From Planctomycetota bacterium (GTDB lineage Bacteria > Planctomycetota > UBA1135 > GCA-002686595): a stretch of DNA of 64,000 nt. Shown here one piece after another: positions 7,586 through 18,302 of the stretch. The stretch is from the NCBI GenBank assembly GCA_020853575.1, contig JADYYP010000014.1, forward strand, positions 1-64,000, in the 5' to 3' direction. The notes under the pieces were generated by a model. It ran no database searches. It was not told the origin of the DNA and saw only the letters and a program-made list of their open reading frames with translations. Position numbers and translations under genes: made by a program. The number at the start of each line of letters is the position of its first letter. Position 1 is the stretch's first letter.

Positions 7586-8455
7586 TCACTCGGCGTCGAG
7601 ACGCAGGTTGTCGATCAACCGCACGCCTCCCGCCCGCGCCGCGATCAACGCCACGGCGCGCGACAACGCGCCGCGCGGATCCGCTTCGGTCCACGCCTCA
7701 GGGTCGCGCAGCGCGGCGTACTCGACGCTCAGCCCCGACTGCGCGAGCACGGCGTGCATGCGCCGCGCGAGCTCGGGAGCGGCGCGCAGCGACTCGCCGC
7801 GCCAGGCCTCGCGAGCGGCGAGCAGCGCGCGGTGGATCGCCGGTGCACGCTCGCGCCAGCTGGGCTCGAGCAGTGCGTTGCGCGACGAGAGTGCGAGCCC
7901 GTCGGGCGCGCGCTCGGTGGGACACACCACGATCCGCGGGCCACCGCGAACGCGCGCCACGTGGCGCACGACCAAGGTCTGCTGATAGTCCTTGGCGCCG
8001 AAGTAGGCGCACTCGGGCCGCACGAAGTCGAACAAACGCTCGACGATCGTCGCCACGCCGGTGAAGTGCCCGGGCCGGAGCGCGCCTTCGAGTCCCAACG
8101 CAGCGGGACCAGGATCGACGCTGCGGATCGCCTGCGGGGCACCCTGCGCTTCGGGGAAGAACTGCTCGAGCGTTCCGGTGAACACCATGTCGCAGCCCGC
8201 GCTCGAGAGCAGTCGGACGTCGCCCTCGAAGTCGCGCGGATAGCGCTCGAGATCGCGCGGGTCGTTGAACTGCAGCGGATTGACGAACACGCTGACGCAC
8301 ACCGTTCCGCACTCGCGCTTGGCGCGGCGCACCAACGCCAGATGACCTTCGTGCAAGGCCCCCATCGTCGGCACGAAGCCCCAGCGCGTACCCTTGTCGC
8401 GGGTCGCTGCACAGTGCTCGCGGGCCGCGGCGGGCGCATCGAGGCGAAGCGTCAT
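7586..8455 (-). CDS. panC: pantothenate synthetase
   Basis: A protein of 289 residues, full length for the family, condensing pantoate and beta-alanine with ATP to pantothenate, the coenzyme A precursor. Motifs are FVPTMGALHEGHLALV (the HIGH-type nucleotide site), SVFVNPLQFN, GHFTGVATIV, FGAKDYQQ, and LALSSRN, the KMSKS-like loop. All expected elements are intact. It is followed 11 nt later by ispE and preceded by folK after a 120-nt gap containing two copies of TGCGCA but no clear terminator. It is part of the cofactor/lipid run pssA-folK-panC-ispE. Confidence 0.95.
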   Translation of the reverse strand: MTLRLDAPAAAREHCAATRDKGTRWGFVPTMGALHEGHLALVRRAKRECGTVCVSVFVNPLQFNDPRDLERYPRDFEGDVRLLSSAGCDMVFTGTLEQFFPEAQGAPQAIRSVDPGPAALGLEGALRPGHFTGVATIVERLFDFVRPECAYFGAKDYQQTLVVRHVARVRGGPRIVVCPTERAPDGLALSSRNALLEPSWRERAPAIHRALLAAREAWRGESLRAAPELARRMHAVLAQSGLSVEYAALRDPEAWTEADPRGALSRAVALIAARAGGVRLIDNLRLDAE

Positions 8456-8575
8456 GGAGCGCGAAGCATGCCGGCGCGCGCTGCGCCACGCCAGCGCCAG
8501 GAGCGCTGTTTCTCGAGGCTCTCGCCGCAGCTTGCGCAGCTGCTGCGCAGGCCAGCTTGCGTCGCGCGAGAGCGC

Positions 8576-9058
8576 CTAGGCGCGCCCTTCGGCCGCACGC
8601 AGCGCGGCCAACCGTTCGCGCACGCTCGAGCCGCTGCGGGCGAGCAACAGCTCGGGTGCGAGCTCGGCGAGCGGCGCGAGCACGAACGAGCGCTCCTCCA
8701 GGCGCGGGTGCGGCACGCACAGCTCGGGCGTGTCGATGCGCTGATCGCCGAAGATCAACAAGTCGAGGTCGAGCGTGCGAGGCCCGTTGCGCTCGCGCCG
8801 CACACGGCCGGCGCGCAGCTCGATCTCGAGCAGCCGGTGCAGCAGCGCGCGTGGCTCGAGCGCCGTCGCGAGCTCGACCACCGCGTTCAGGTACGGGCCC
8901 TGGCCCGCGGGGCCGCCGACCGGCTCGGTTTCGTGGAACGACGAGCAGCGCACGACGCGCACGTCCGGTGGTCGGTCGAGCTCGCGCAGCGCGCGCTCCA
9001 GGTGCACGGAGCGCTCTCCCAGGTTCGAGCCGAGCGCGACGAAGGCGCGCGTCGTCAT
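8576..9058 (-). CDS. folK: 2-amino-4-hydroxy-6-hydroxymethyldihydropteridine pyrophosphokinase
   Basis: A protein of 160 residues of the HPPK family, transferring pyrophosphate from ATP to the pterin precursor of folate. It has the N-terminal ALGSNLG loop, the YLNAVVEL strand, the signature RERNGPRTLDLDLL with the two magnesium-binding aspartates, and PHPRLEERSFVLAPL. Length and motif spacing are normal. It starts 7 nt after pssA, so the two are probably co-transcribed although they serve different pathways. Confidence 0.95.
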   Translation of the reverse strand: MTTRAFVALGSNLGERSVHLERALRELDRPPDVRVVRCSSFHETEPVGGPAGQGPYLNAVVELATALEPRALLHRLLEIELRAGRVRRERNGPRTLDLDLLIFGDQRIDTPELCVPHPRLEERSFVLAPLAELAPELLLARSGSSVRERLAALRAAEGRA

Positions 9059-9065
9059 CGCCGCC

Positions 9066-11386
<2,321 letters not shown>

Positions 11387-11421
11387 CGGCGCGGCTCTCC
11401 GTGCCGCCCGCCCCCACCGCG

Positions 11422-11766
11422 ATGAACGCGACCCCTGAACCGCAACTGCCTTTCGACAGCGCGCGCGAGCCGCGCCCGAGCGCGCGCGTCGTGCTCGGGA
11501 CCGTGGGCAGCCGCGCCGTGTTCTGGGCTCCGGTGTGGGTGCCGCTGGCGCTGCTCGCCCAAGTCTCCATCATGGGGCTCGGTCCGGCGCTGGCCGAGCG
11601 GCGCAGACTCGACGCGGCCGAGCGCGCGCTCGAGGAACGCTTGGAGCGCGAGCGCGCGACTGGATCCGAGCTCGAGCGCACACTGCGCGCCCAACAGGAT
11701 CCGATCTACCTCGAGCGCGAGCGGCGCTTGCTGCAATCCCCCGACGGCCCGCTGCGCGTGAAGTGA
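11422..11766 (+). CDS. FtsB/DivIC-like septum formation initiator
   Basis: A single-pass membrane protein of 114 residues. After a proline-rich cytoplasmic N-terminus, one transmembrane helix (about residues 38-60, WAPVWVPLALLAQVSIMGLG) leads into a periplasmic coiled coil rich in Glu/Arg/Leu. It ends with the DPIYLERERRLL block that corresponds to the DPxYxExxAR motif of FtsB/DivIC. These proteins bridge FtsL and FtsQ in the divisome. Position right after eno is the classical location of ftsB. The N-terminal tail is longer than in E. coli FtsB. The stop codon overlaps the next gene as GTGA. The assignment rests on topology, motif and context, since primary conservation is low. Confidence 0.75.
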   Translation: MNATPEPQLPFDSAREPRPSARVVLGTVGSRAVFWAPVWVPLALLAQVSIMGLGPALAERRRLDAAERALEERLERERATGSELERTLRAQQDPIYLERERRLLQSPDGPLRVK

Positions 11767-13901
11767 AGCGCGCCCGGGTCGTCTCAGCGCTCGGCGCCGC
11801 GCTGGTGCTCGCGACACTGGCGCGGGCCGCCCAGGAGGCGCGGGCGCGCGTCGGCGAGGGAGCGCTCGACAACAACGCCTTCCTGGCCACGAGTGACACG
11901 GCGACCCAGGCGCTCGCGACGGCGGATCGGCGCGCGCTCGAGCTCGCGGGGAAGCCGCTCGACGAAACCACCCGCAGGGCCTGGCTCGAGGTCGTCGACG
12001 CGCTGCACGTCGCCCTGCGCGATTCGCGCACGGGTGAGATGGTCGCGCCGCTGCCGCAGAGCGGCGGCGGCATCGCGCGCCCGGCTTGGCCCGATGTCGA
12101 CGGAACGGCGGACGCCAAGCTCGACCGGCGGCGCGACGGAGTCGAGGTCAGCGTCTTGCGCCGGCTGAGCCTGTTGCCGGCCGCAGTGCGGGGGCTGTGG
12201 CGCGAGCGCTTCGGCGATGCGGCGCACGCGGCGCTCGCGGCGGCGGGGACCGCGGTCGAGGCGTTGGCGCAAGTCGAGCGCAATTTCCCCGGGACTCGCT
12301 CCGCGGCGCACGCCGCGCTGGCGCTGTGTGACCACGCCTTCGAGCGCGGCTCGCCGGGTGCGGCGCGCCAGTGGCTCGCGCGCGCGGAACTGCACCTGCG
12401 GCTGGCGGAGGAAGCGTCGTCCCAGGTCGCGCTGACCGCGCGCCGCGAACGGCTCGAGCGCGATTCAGCCCTTGCGCAGCGCTCCGCCGAAGTCTGGAGC
12501 CAGGCGTCGTCGCTGGTCGCGGTCGGCAGCGTGCCGTTGGACTCGCCGCCCTACGCGCGCGTGCGCTCGCAGCCCGAGCCCGGGCTCGGTTTCCGCCCGG
12601 GATTGTGCTTCCTCGACGCGCGCCGCGCGCTGGTGCACACCCCCGGCAACGGAAGCGATGCGCGGCCGGAGAGCATCGATCAGTTCGTGCTGGTCGACCT
12701 GGCCAGCGCGCGCCGCACGGCACTGCTCGGACCCACGCAGTTGCTCGACGCACTGGGGGTTTTCGTCGGCCCCGGAGCGGCGCCGATCGATGCGCCCGGC
12801 TGGGCCCTGGCTCCCGCGAGCGACGGCCGCGGGGTGGTCACGACGCTCGGGCGGCGCGGGCTGGAGCACGGCAACGCGCTGGTGTGCATCGATCTCGATC
12901 CGGGCGCGACCGACGAGCAGGTCGCCGCGCGCCTGCGTTGGGCGTGGTACGACGGCCAGCCCTTGAGCGGACCGGCGTCGGCCTCGACGGCGGCTGGCCC
13001 CGACTGGGGCGCGACGGAGTTCCAGCCCGGCGTGTGCATCGTCGAGAGCACGCTCTACGTCACCGTGCGCGAATTCCTCGAGAGCTCCGTGAGCGACGAG
13101 GAGCGCGGCGTCGGCGTCGACTCGTCGACGGAATGCCAGACCTGGATCGCGGCGCTCGATCTCGAGTCCGGCGCGCTGCTGTGGCGCACCAAGCTCGGCA
13201 AGGGTTTCGAGGTGCAGCGTTCACGCGGGCGGTTCCTCGGACTGCGCACGCCGACCGCCTCGGCCCAAGCGCTCGCGGCGGACGCGGGCCACGTGTTCGT
13301 CGGCTCGAACACCGGCTTCGGCGCGCTGGTCGACGGGATCGACGGCCGTGTCGACTGGGCGCTGCGCAATCGCCGCCGCGGCAACGAGCGTCGAACCTGG
13401 ACCGGCGCGCGCCCGCCGCTCGACGTCGCCGCCCTTGCGTTGCTGTGGGCCCCCGCCGACAGCGACCGGCTGTATTGGCTGCGGCCAAGCGCGGATCTCG
13501 ACGGACGCGGGCTGATGCTCGCTGCTCCGCGCGCGCTCGACGACTCGGCGATCCTGCTCGGAGGCAGCTCGGATTCGGCCATGGTGCTGGCGCGCGCGGG
13601 CGCCGGCTCGGCGCTCTCGGTTTGGGAGGCGCACAGCGGCCGTACCTACTTCGCGCCCGAGCTCGGACCGTCCGAGCAGTTCGGCGGCGAGGGGCTGGCG
13701 AGCGCCACGCGCGCCTACTTCGCGTCGACGCGCGGACTGGACCTGGTCGACCGCACTCGCGAGTGCTTCCTGCTCGACTACGCGCGCCTGGACGTCCCCG
13801 CGGGAGTGCCCACGGTGCGCGGCGGGTCGTTGTTCGCGCGCGATGCGTGGGTTTGCGCCGTGAGCGCGACCACGTTGTGGGTGTTCCGAGCGCAACCCTG
13901 A
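11763..13901 (+). CDS. exported PQQ-like beta-propeller protein
   Basis: A protein of 712 residues starting at a GTG that overlaps the previous stop as GTGA. It has a signal peptide (RVVSALGAALVLATLARA) and a helical, Arg/Ala-rich region to about residue 260. From about 270 onward come propeller-type blades with PQQ-like repeat signatures: ALDLESGALLWRTKLGKG, HVFVGSNTGFGALVDGIDG and a closing WVCAVSATTLWVFRA. BamB-like and other PQQ_2 propellers act as protein-binding scaffolds, and most do not bind the cofactor. The DGIDGRVDWALRNRRRG blade is followed by RTWTGARPPLD, a pattern common in planctomycete propellers. An 8-bp GC hairpin lies at 13934-13955 after the stop. It is related in architecture to the giant protein at 20698-25161. 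Function unknown. Confidence 0.75.
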   Translation: MKRARVVSALGAALVLATLARAAQEARARVGEGALDNNAFLATSDTATQALATADRRALELAGKPLDETTRRAWLEVVDALHVALRDSRTGEMVAPLPQSGGGIARPAWPDVDGTADAKLDRRRDGVEVSVLRRLSLLPAAVRGLWRERFGDAAHAALAAAGTAVEALAQVERNFPGTRSAAHAALALCDHAFERGSPGAARQWLARAELHLRLAEEASSQVALTARRERLERDSALAQRSAEVWSQASSLVAVGSVPLDSPPYARVRSQPEPGLGFRPGLCFLDARRALVHTPGNGSDARPESIDQFVLVDLASARRTALLGPTQLLDALGVFVGPGAAPIDAPGWALAPASDGRGVVTTLGRRGLEHGNALVCIDLDPGATDEQVAARLRWAWYDGQPLSGPASASTAAGPDWGATEFQPGVCIVESTLYVTVREFLESSVSDEERGVGVDSSTECQTWIAALDLESGALLWRTKLGKGFEVQRSRGRFLGLRTPTASAQALAADAGHVFVGSNTGFGALVDGIDGRVDWALRNRRRGNERRTWTGARPPLDVAALALLWAPADSDRLYWLRPSADLDGRGLMLAAPRALDDSAILLGGSSDSAMVLARAGAGSALSVWEAHSGRTYFAPELGPSEQFGGEGLASATRAYFASTRGLDLVDRTRECFLLDYARLDVPAGVPTVRGGSLFARDAWVCAVSATTLWVFRAQP

Positions 13902-14088
13902 TCGAGACGCGCCGACGAATTCGGCCGCAGCGTCCGCGCGCCGCGCAGCGCGCGGGCTCGGGCAGGGGCGTCAAACTCCTGTACTCGCTCCCCCCTCGTC
14001 TGTGCGATCATCGAGCGCTCGCTAGATTGCACGCCGCGGGCAACGCGCGAGGCCGCGTTCCGCTCCGTTTCGATCCGAAGGCACATCC

Positions 14089-15114
14089 ATGTCCCAAGCT
14101 TCTCTCGAACGTCTGCGCGCCGCCCACGGGCGCATGAAGGAACAGCTGCACCGGGTGATCGTCGGCCAGGACGAGGTCATCGACCAACTGCTGCTCGCGA
14201 TCATCACGCGCGGCCACTGCTTGCTCGTGGGAGTGCCGGGGCTGGCCAAGACGCTTCTGATCTCGAGCCTGGCCAAGACGCTCGACCTGTCGTTCAACCG
14301 CATCCAGTTCACGCCCGACCTGATGCCCGGCGACATCACTGGCACCGATCTGCTGCACATCGACGCCGCCACCAACGAGCGCCTGTTCCGCTTCGCGCCC
14401 GGTCCCGTGTTCGCCAACGTGGTCCTGGCCGACGAGATCAACCGCACTCCGCCCAAGACGCAGGCAGCGCTGCTGGAGTCGATGATGGAAGGGCAAGTGA
14501 CCGTCGGCGGACGGCGCCACCCGCTGCCCAATCCGTTCTTCGTGCTGGCGACGCAGAACCCGATCGAGCAGGAAGGCACCTATCCGCTACCCGAGGCGCA
14601 GCTCGACCGTTTCATGTTCATGATCAAGGTCGACTATCCGACGCTCGAGGAGGAGCGCGAGATCCTGCGGCGCACGACCGGTGGTGAGACGCGCGAGCCG
14701 GAGAAGATCCTGGGCATCGAGGAGCTCTTGGAGATCCAGCGCGTCGTGCGCTCGATCCCGGCGGTCGATCACGTGCTCGACTACGCCTTGAGCCTGACGC
14801 GCGGAACGCGGGTGAAGTCGGAGTCTCCGCTGCCGTTCTTGAAGGACTGGGTCACCTGGGGCGCGGGTCCGCGCGCCGGTCAGAACCTGGTGCTCGCAGC
14901 CAAGGCGCATGCAGCGCTAGCGGGGCGCGATCACACCGCGATCGAGGACGTGCAGGCGATCGCCAAGCCCGTGCTGCGCCACCGCATCATCACCAACTAC
15001 GCGGCGGAACAGGAAGGCATGACCTCGGACGTGATCGTCGAGCGCATGCTGAAGGAAATCGATCCGACGGCGGGCGTCGGCGCGGGCTTGCCCGGCGTCA
15101 AGGGCGGGCGCTAG
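14089..15114 (+). CDS. moxR: MoxR-family AAA+ ATPase
   Basis: A protein of 341 residues with the AAA_3/MoxR architecture: Walker A GVPGLAKT (48-55), Walker B NVVLADEINR (about 112-121) followed by the MoxR-typical PPKTQAALLESMMEGQVTVGG, sensor-1 region FVLATQNPIEQEGTYPLPEAQLDRFM and a C-terminal lid. MoxR ATPases act as chaperones that, with VWA-domain partners, mature or activate cofactor-containing or envelope protein complexes. Here it is the first gene of a ten-gene plus-strand run that also carries DUF58 and two VWA membrane proteins, so those are the presumed partners. The 187-base upstream region contains a possible -10 (TAGATT, 14023-14028) but no good -35. A weak AAGGCAC precedes the ATG. 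Confidence 0.93.
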   Translation: MSQASLERLRAAHGRMKEQLHRVIVGQDEVIDQLLLAIITRGHCLLVGVPGLAKTLLISSLAKTLDLSFNRIQFTPDLMPGDITGTDLLHIDAATNERLFRFAPGPVFANVVLADEINRTPPKTQAALLESMMEGQVTVGGRRHPLPNPFFVLATQNPIEQEGTYPLPEAQLDRFMFMIKVDYPTLEEEREILRRTTGGETREPEKILGIEELLEIQRVVRSIPAVDHVLDYALSLTRGTRVKSESPLPFLKDWVTWGAGPRAGQNLVLAAKAHAALAGRDHTAIEDVQAIAKPVLRHRIITNYAAEQEGMTSDVIVERMLKEIDPTAGVGAGLPGVKGGR

Positions 15115-15141
15115 CGCGCGGCATTCAGCGGCGGACGCGCG

Positions 15142-16056
15142 ATGGCAGACAGCACTCACGACGAGCGGCTCGATCCGGCCGTGCTCGATCGACTCGAGGG
15201 CCTCGAGTTGGTCGCGCGCACGGTCGTCGAAGGGCTGATGAGCGGCCACCACCGCTCGCCGCTGCGCGGCAGCTCGGCCGAATTCGCGCAGCATCGCGAG
15301 TACGTGGCCGGCGACGAGTTGCGCCGGCTGGACTGGAAGGTGTTCGCACGCTCCGACCGCTTGGTGGTCAAGGAGATGTTCGAGGAGACCACGCTCGCTT
15401 GTCACCTCTTGGTCGACGCCAGTGAATCGATGGGTTTCGGCTCGCTTTCGTGGAGCAAGCTCGACTACGCGCGCTGGTGCGCCGCCGCGCTGGCCCACTT
15501 GGTGATCGGCGCGCGCGACACCGCGGGCCTGGTGGTGTTCGACGACAAGGAGCGCAGCAAGGTGCCGCCCTCGACCGGCGAGCGCCAGAAGCACGCCATT
15601 TGGCGCATGCTCGAGGGCACGCGGGCCGAGGGTCCGACGGGCGTCGGTGACGTGCTGAACTGGGTCGCGGGTCGACTGCGTCGTCGCGGCATCGTCAGCG
15701 TGTTCTCCGACTTCTTCGACGACATGGACAAGATCGTCGAGGGCTTGCGGCGCCTGGCGCACGATGGCCACGACGCGATCCTGTTCCAAGTTCTCGATCC
15801 GCTCGAGCTGCGCTTCCAGATCGAGCACTTGGTGCGACTCGATGGCCTCGAAGGCAGTGGCACGATCAAGGTCGACCCCAAGGCCATCCGCCAGGCTTAC
15901 GTCGAGGAAGTCGCGGCGCACAACCGCTTGCTGGCGCATCACGCCGCGACGTTGGGTTTCGACTACGTGCAGCTCGACACGCGCGGCAGTCTCGAGGCCG
16001 CGCTCTCCACCTACTTGGCGCACCGCAAGGCGCGCGCGCGCGGAGGGCGTCGTTAG
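15142..16056 (+). CDS. DUF58 (VWA-like) protein
   Basis: A soluble protein of 304 residues with the DUF58 signature: AEFAQHREYVAGDELRRLDW (residues about 53-72) and the VWA-like strand HLLVDASESMGFG with a MIDAS-type DxSxS (DASES). DUF58 proteins are the standard partner of MoxR ATPases. The metal-binding motif suggests a cation-dependent protein-protein contact. It has no signal peptide or transmembrane segment, so it should act in the cytoplasm with MoxR. It starts 27 nt after moxR and ends 2 nt before the BatA-like gene. Confidence 0.9.
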   Translation: MADSTHDERLDPAVLDRLEGLELVARTVVEGLMSGHHRSPLRGSSAEFAQHREYVAGDELRRLDWKVFARSDRLVVKEMFEETTLACHLLVDASESMGFGSLSWSKLDYARWCAAALAHLVIGARDTAGLVVFDDKERSKVPPSTGERQKHAIWRMLEGTRAEGPTGVGDVLNWVAGRLRRRGIVSVFSDFFDDMDKIVEGLRRLAHDGHDAILFQVLDPLELRFQIEHLVRLDGLEGSGTIKVDPKAIRQAYVEEVAAHNRLLAHHAATLGFDYVQLDTRGSLEAALSTYLAHRKARARGGRR

Positions 16057-16058
16057 CC

Positions 16059-18302
16059 GTGGGCTTCTTCGAGGGCTTCGTCCATCCGGGCTTGTTGATC
16101 GGCACGACGCTGGCGGCCGTGCCGCTGGTGATCCACCTGCTCAATCGCCAGCGCTACAAGCCGATGCCTTGGGCCGCGATGCGCTTCGTGCTCGCGGCCT
16201 ACAAGAAGACGCGACGTCGCGCGCAGCTCGAGAACCTGATCCTGCTGCTCCTGCGCATGGCCGCGGTCGCACTGCTGGCGCTGGCGATCGCGCGCCCGTT
16301 CATCGGAGAGCGCTCGCCGCTGGCGGCATTGGCACAGAGTCGGCGCGACGTGGTGCTCGTGCTCGACGCCTCGGCATCCACGGGATACCGCGCGGACGTC
16401 GAGAGCACTTTCGAGGCGCTGGTCGAGCGCGCCAAGGAGCTGGTGCTCGAACTCGACGGCGCGCGCGACGACCGTGTGCGCGTGGTGCTCGCCGGCGCGC
16501 GCGCCAAGCTGATCGCCTGGCGCCGCCCGGACGAGGCGCTCAGTGTCCTGGCCACGCTTTCCGCGCCCAGCGACGAGGGGCTCGACCTGGCGGCCGCGCT
16601 GGGCGAGGTGGTGCGGCTGGTCGAGGAAGAGGCCGGCGGCGCGGGAACGACGGCGCTCGAGATCCGGCTGCTGACCGATCTGCAGCGTCGCAATTTCGCG
16701 GTCGAGCTGCCCGAAGGCGGGGTCGAAGGCGCCGCGCCGGTCTTGACGCAGCAGCTCGAGGCGCTGGCGAAGTTCGGCGCTCGCGTGCGCATCGAGGATC
16801 TCGGGCCACGCGAGCCGCTGGCGCCGAACCTGGGCATCGAAGCGCTCGAACTGGCCTCGCCGCTGCTCGGTCCGGGCGCCGCGTGCGACGTCGCGGTCTC
16901 GGTGCACAACTTCGGCCCGACGGTGCGCGCTGGCGTGCGCGTGACGCTGGTCGTCGACGAGGATCAGAAGCTCCCCTACCGACCGATCGACGTGCCCGCG
17001 CGCGGCTCGGCCAAGGCCGTGTTCCCGGTGGTGTTCGCGACCAGCGGGCCGCACGTGCTGACCGCGCGCATCGAGGCCGACCGACTGGCGGTCGACGACT
17101 CGCGCGTACAAGTCGTCAGCGTGCCCGCCGCCGTCCGCGTGCTGTTGGTCGATGGCGAGCCCGCGCCGGAGATCGAGAACGACGAGACGGGCTATCTCGC
17201 CGCGGTGCTCGACCCGCCGCGCGACGACGAGGTGCTCGCCGGCTCCCAGAGCGCCCCGTTCGAGGCGCGCGTGATCGAGCCCCACGAATTGCGCGATCCG
17301 AGCATCGATTGGTCGCGCTTCGACGTGCTGGTGCTGGCGAACGTCGACGGCCTGTCGAACGACGTGGTCGAGAAGCTCGAGCGCTGGACCGCCAGCGGCG
17401 GAGCGCTGATCTTGACCATGGGCAAGCGCGTCGACGCGCAGAACCTCAACGCACGCCTGTTCCGGCCGGACGGATCGGGCCTGCTGCCCGCCGAGCTCGG
17501 CGGTCGGGTCGCGTTGCCCAGGCGCGCGGGCTACCACCGCGTGCGCGACTTCGCGCTCGACCACGCAGCCTTCGCGTTCTTCACCGACGAGCGCTGGCGC
17601 CCATTGCTGACCGAGGTTCCGATCTACGAGTTCGCGTTGTCGCGGCCCAGCTCCAACGCGCGCGTCCTGGCGCACCTCGACGACGACCTCGCGTCACCCT
17701 TGCTGATCGAGAAGAGCTACGACCGCGGCAAGGTGTTCCTGTGGACCACTTCGATCGATCCCGAGTGGACGCGCCTGCCGGAGTCGCCGCGCACCTTGGT
17801 CCCGCTGGTCCACGAGTGGCTGCGCTACGCCGCGCGGCCCTCGACCACGCCGCGCAACGTGGCCGTCGGCGGAGCGCTGGTGGTCGAGGTCGAGAGCTTC
17901 CCGCGCAATCCCAGCGTGCTCGATCCGCAGGGCGGACGGCGCCCGCTCGAGAGCGAGCCCGAGCCCCTGGGACCATCCGCCTGGCGCGTCACGGCGCTGG
18001 GCTCGAGCGAGCGCGCTGGCCTGTACCGCATCGAGTTCGAGGGCGCCGAGAGCGAGCCTCTCGCGGCCCAATTCGACGCGCGCGAGGGCGACCTCGAGCG
18101 ACTCGGCGCGGGTGAGATCGCGGCCCTGCACCCGGTGTTCGAGCTGCAGGACGACGGCGCACGCTCGAGCGGCGACGAGCGCGAGCAGCCCGAGCCAGCC
18201 AAGGGCGAATTGTGGCGCGGCATCGCCATCGCGTGCTTCGTCGCGCTGGTGGCCGAGACGTTGTGGGCGGCGTGGCTCGGTCGCCGGAGGTCCCGCGCAT
18301 GA
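16059..18302 (+). CDS. BatA-like membrane protein with VWA domain
   Basis: A protein of 747 residues from a GTG start 2 nt after the DUF58 stop. The N-terminus has the double-transmembrane BatA domain (PGLLIGTTLAAVPLVIHLLNR, then LLLRMAAVALLALAIARPFI at about 65-85). This is followed by a VWA domain whose MIDAS reads DVVLVLDASAS (about 90-100), then a long periplasmic region of beta-sandwich and amidotransferase-like character (VLLVDGEPAPE; FDVLVLANVDG near 430). A final transmembrane helix (GIAIACFVALVAETLWAAWL) ends in a basic tail. Bat proteins of Bacteroidetes and Planctomycetota relate to aerotolerance or envelope integrity, but molecular roles are not settled. Its stop overlaps the next start as ATGA. 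Confidence 0.85.
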   Translation: MGFFEGFVHPGLLIGTTLAAVPLVIHLLNRQRYKPMPWAAMRFVLAAYKKTRRRAQLENLILLLLRMAAVALLALAIARPFIGERSPLAALAQSRRDVVLVLDASASTGYRADVESTFEALVERAKELVLELDGARDDRVRVVLAGARAKLIAWRRPDEALSVLATLSAPSDEGLDLAAALGEVVRLVEEEAGGAGTTALEIRLLTDLQRRNFAVELPEGGVEGAAPVLTQQLEALAKFGARVRIEDLGPREPLAPNLGIEALELASPLLGPGAACDVAVSVHNFGPTVRAGVRVTLVVDEDQKLPYRPIDVPARGSAKAVFPVVFATSGPHVLTARIEADRLAVDDSRVQVVSVPAAVRVLLVDGEPAPEIENDETGYLAAVLDPPRDDEVLAGSQSAPFEARVIEPHELRDPSIDWSRFDVLVLANVDGLSNDVVEKLERWTASGGALILTMGKRVDAQNLNARLFRPDGSGLLPAELGGRVALPRRAGYHRVRDFALDHAAFAFFTDERWRPLLTEVPIYEFALSRPSSNARVLAHLDDDLASPLLIEKSYDRGKVFLWTTSIDPEWTRLPESPRTLVPLVHEWLRYAARPSTTPRNVAVGGALVVEVESFPRNPSVLDPQGGRRPLESEPEPLGPSAWRVTALGSSERAGLYRIEFEGAESEPLAAQFDAREGDLERLGAGEIAALHPVFELQDDGARSSGDEREQPEPAKGELWRGIAIACFVALVAETLWAAWLGRRRSRA

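Noticed and set aside
8533-8549. Two TGCGCA copies between folK and panC, considered as an operator or terminator
   Set aside because: Each is a common 6-bp palindrome in this base composition, with no T-run and no regulator nearby.
13934-13955. 8-bp GC hairpin after the propeller gene, considered as an intrinsic terminator
   Set aside because: It has no T-run, and short GC stems occur by chance in 70% GC DNA; kept only as a note.
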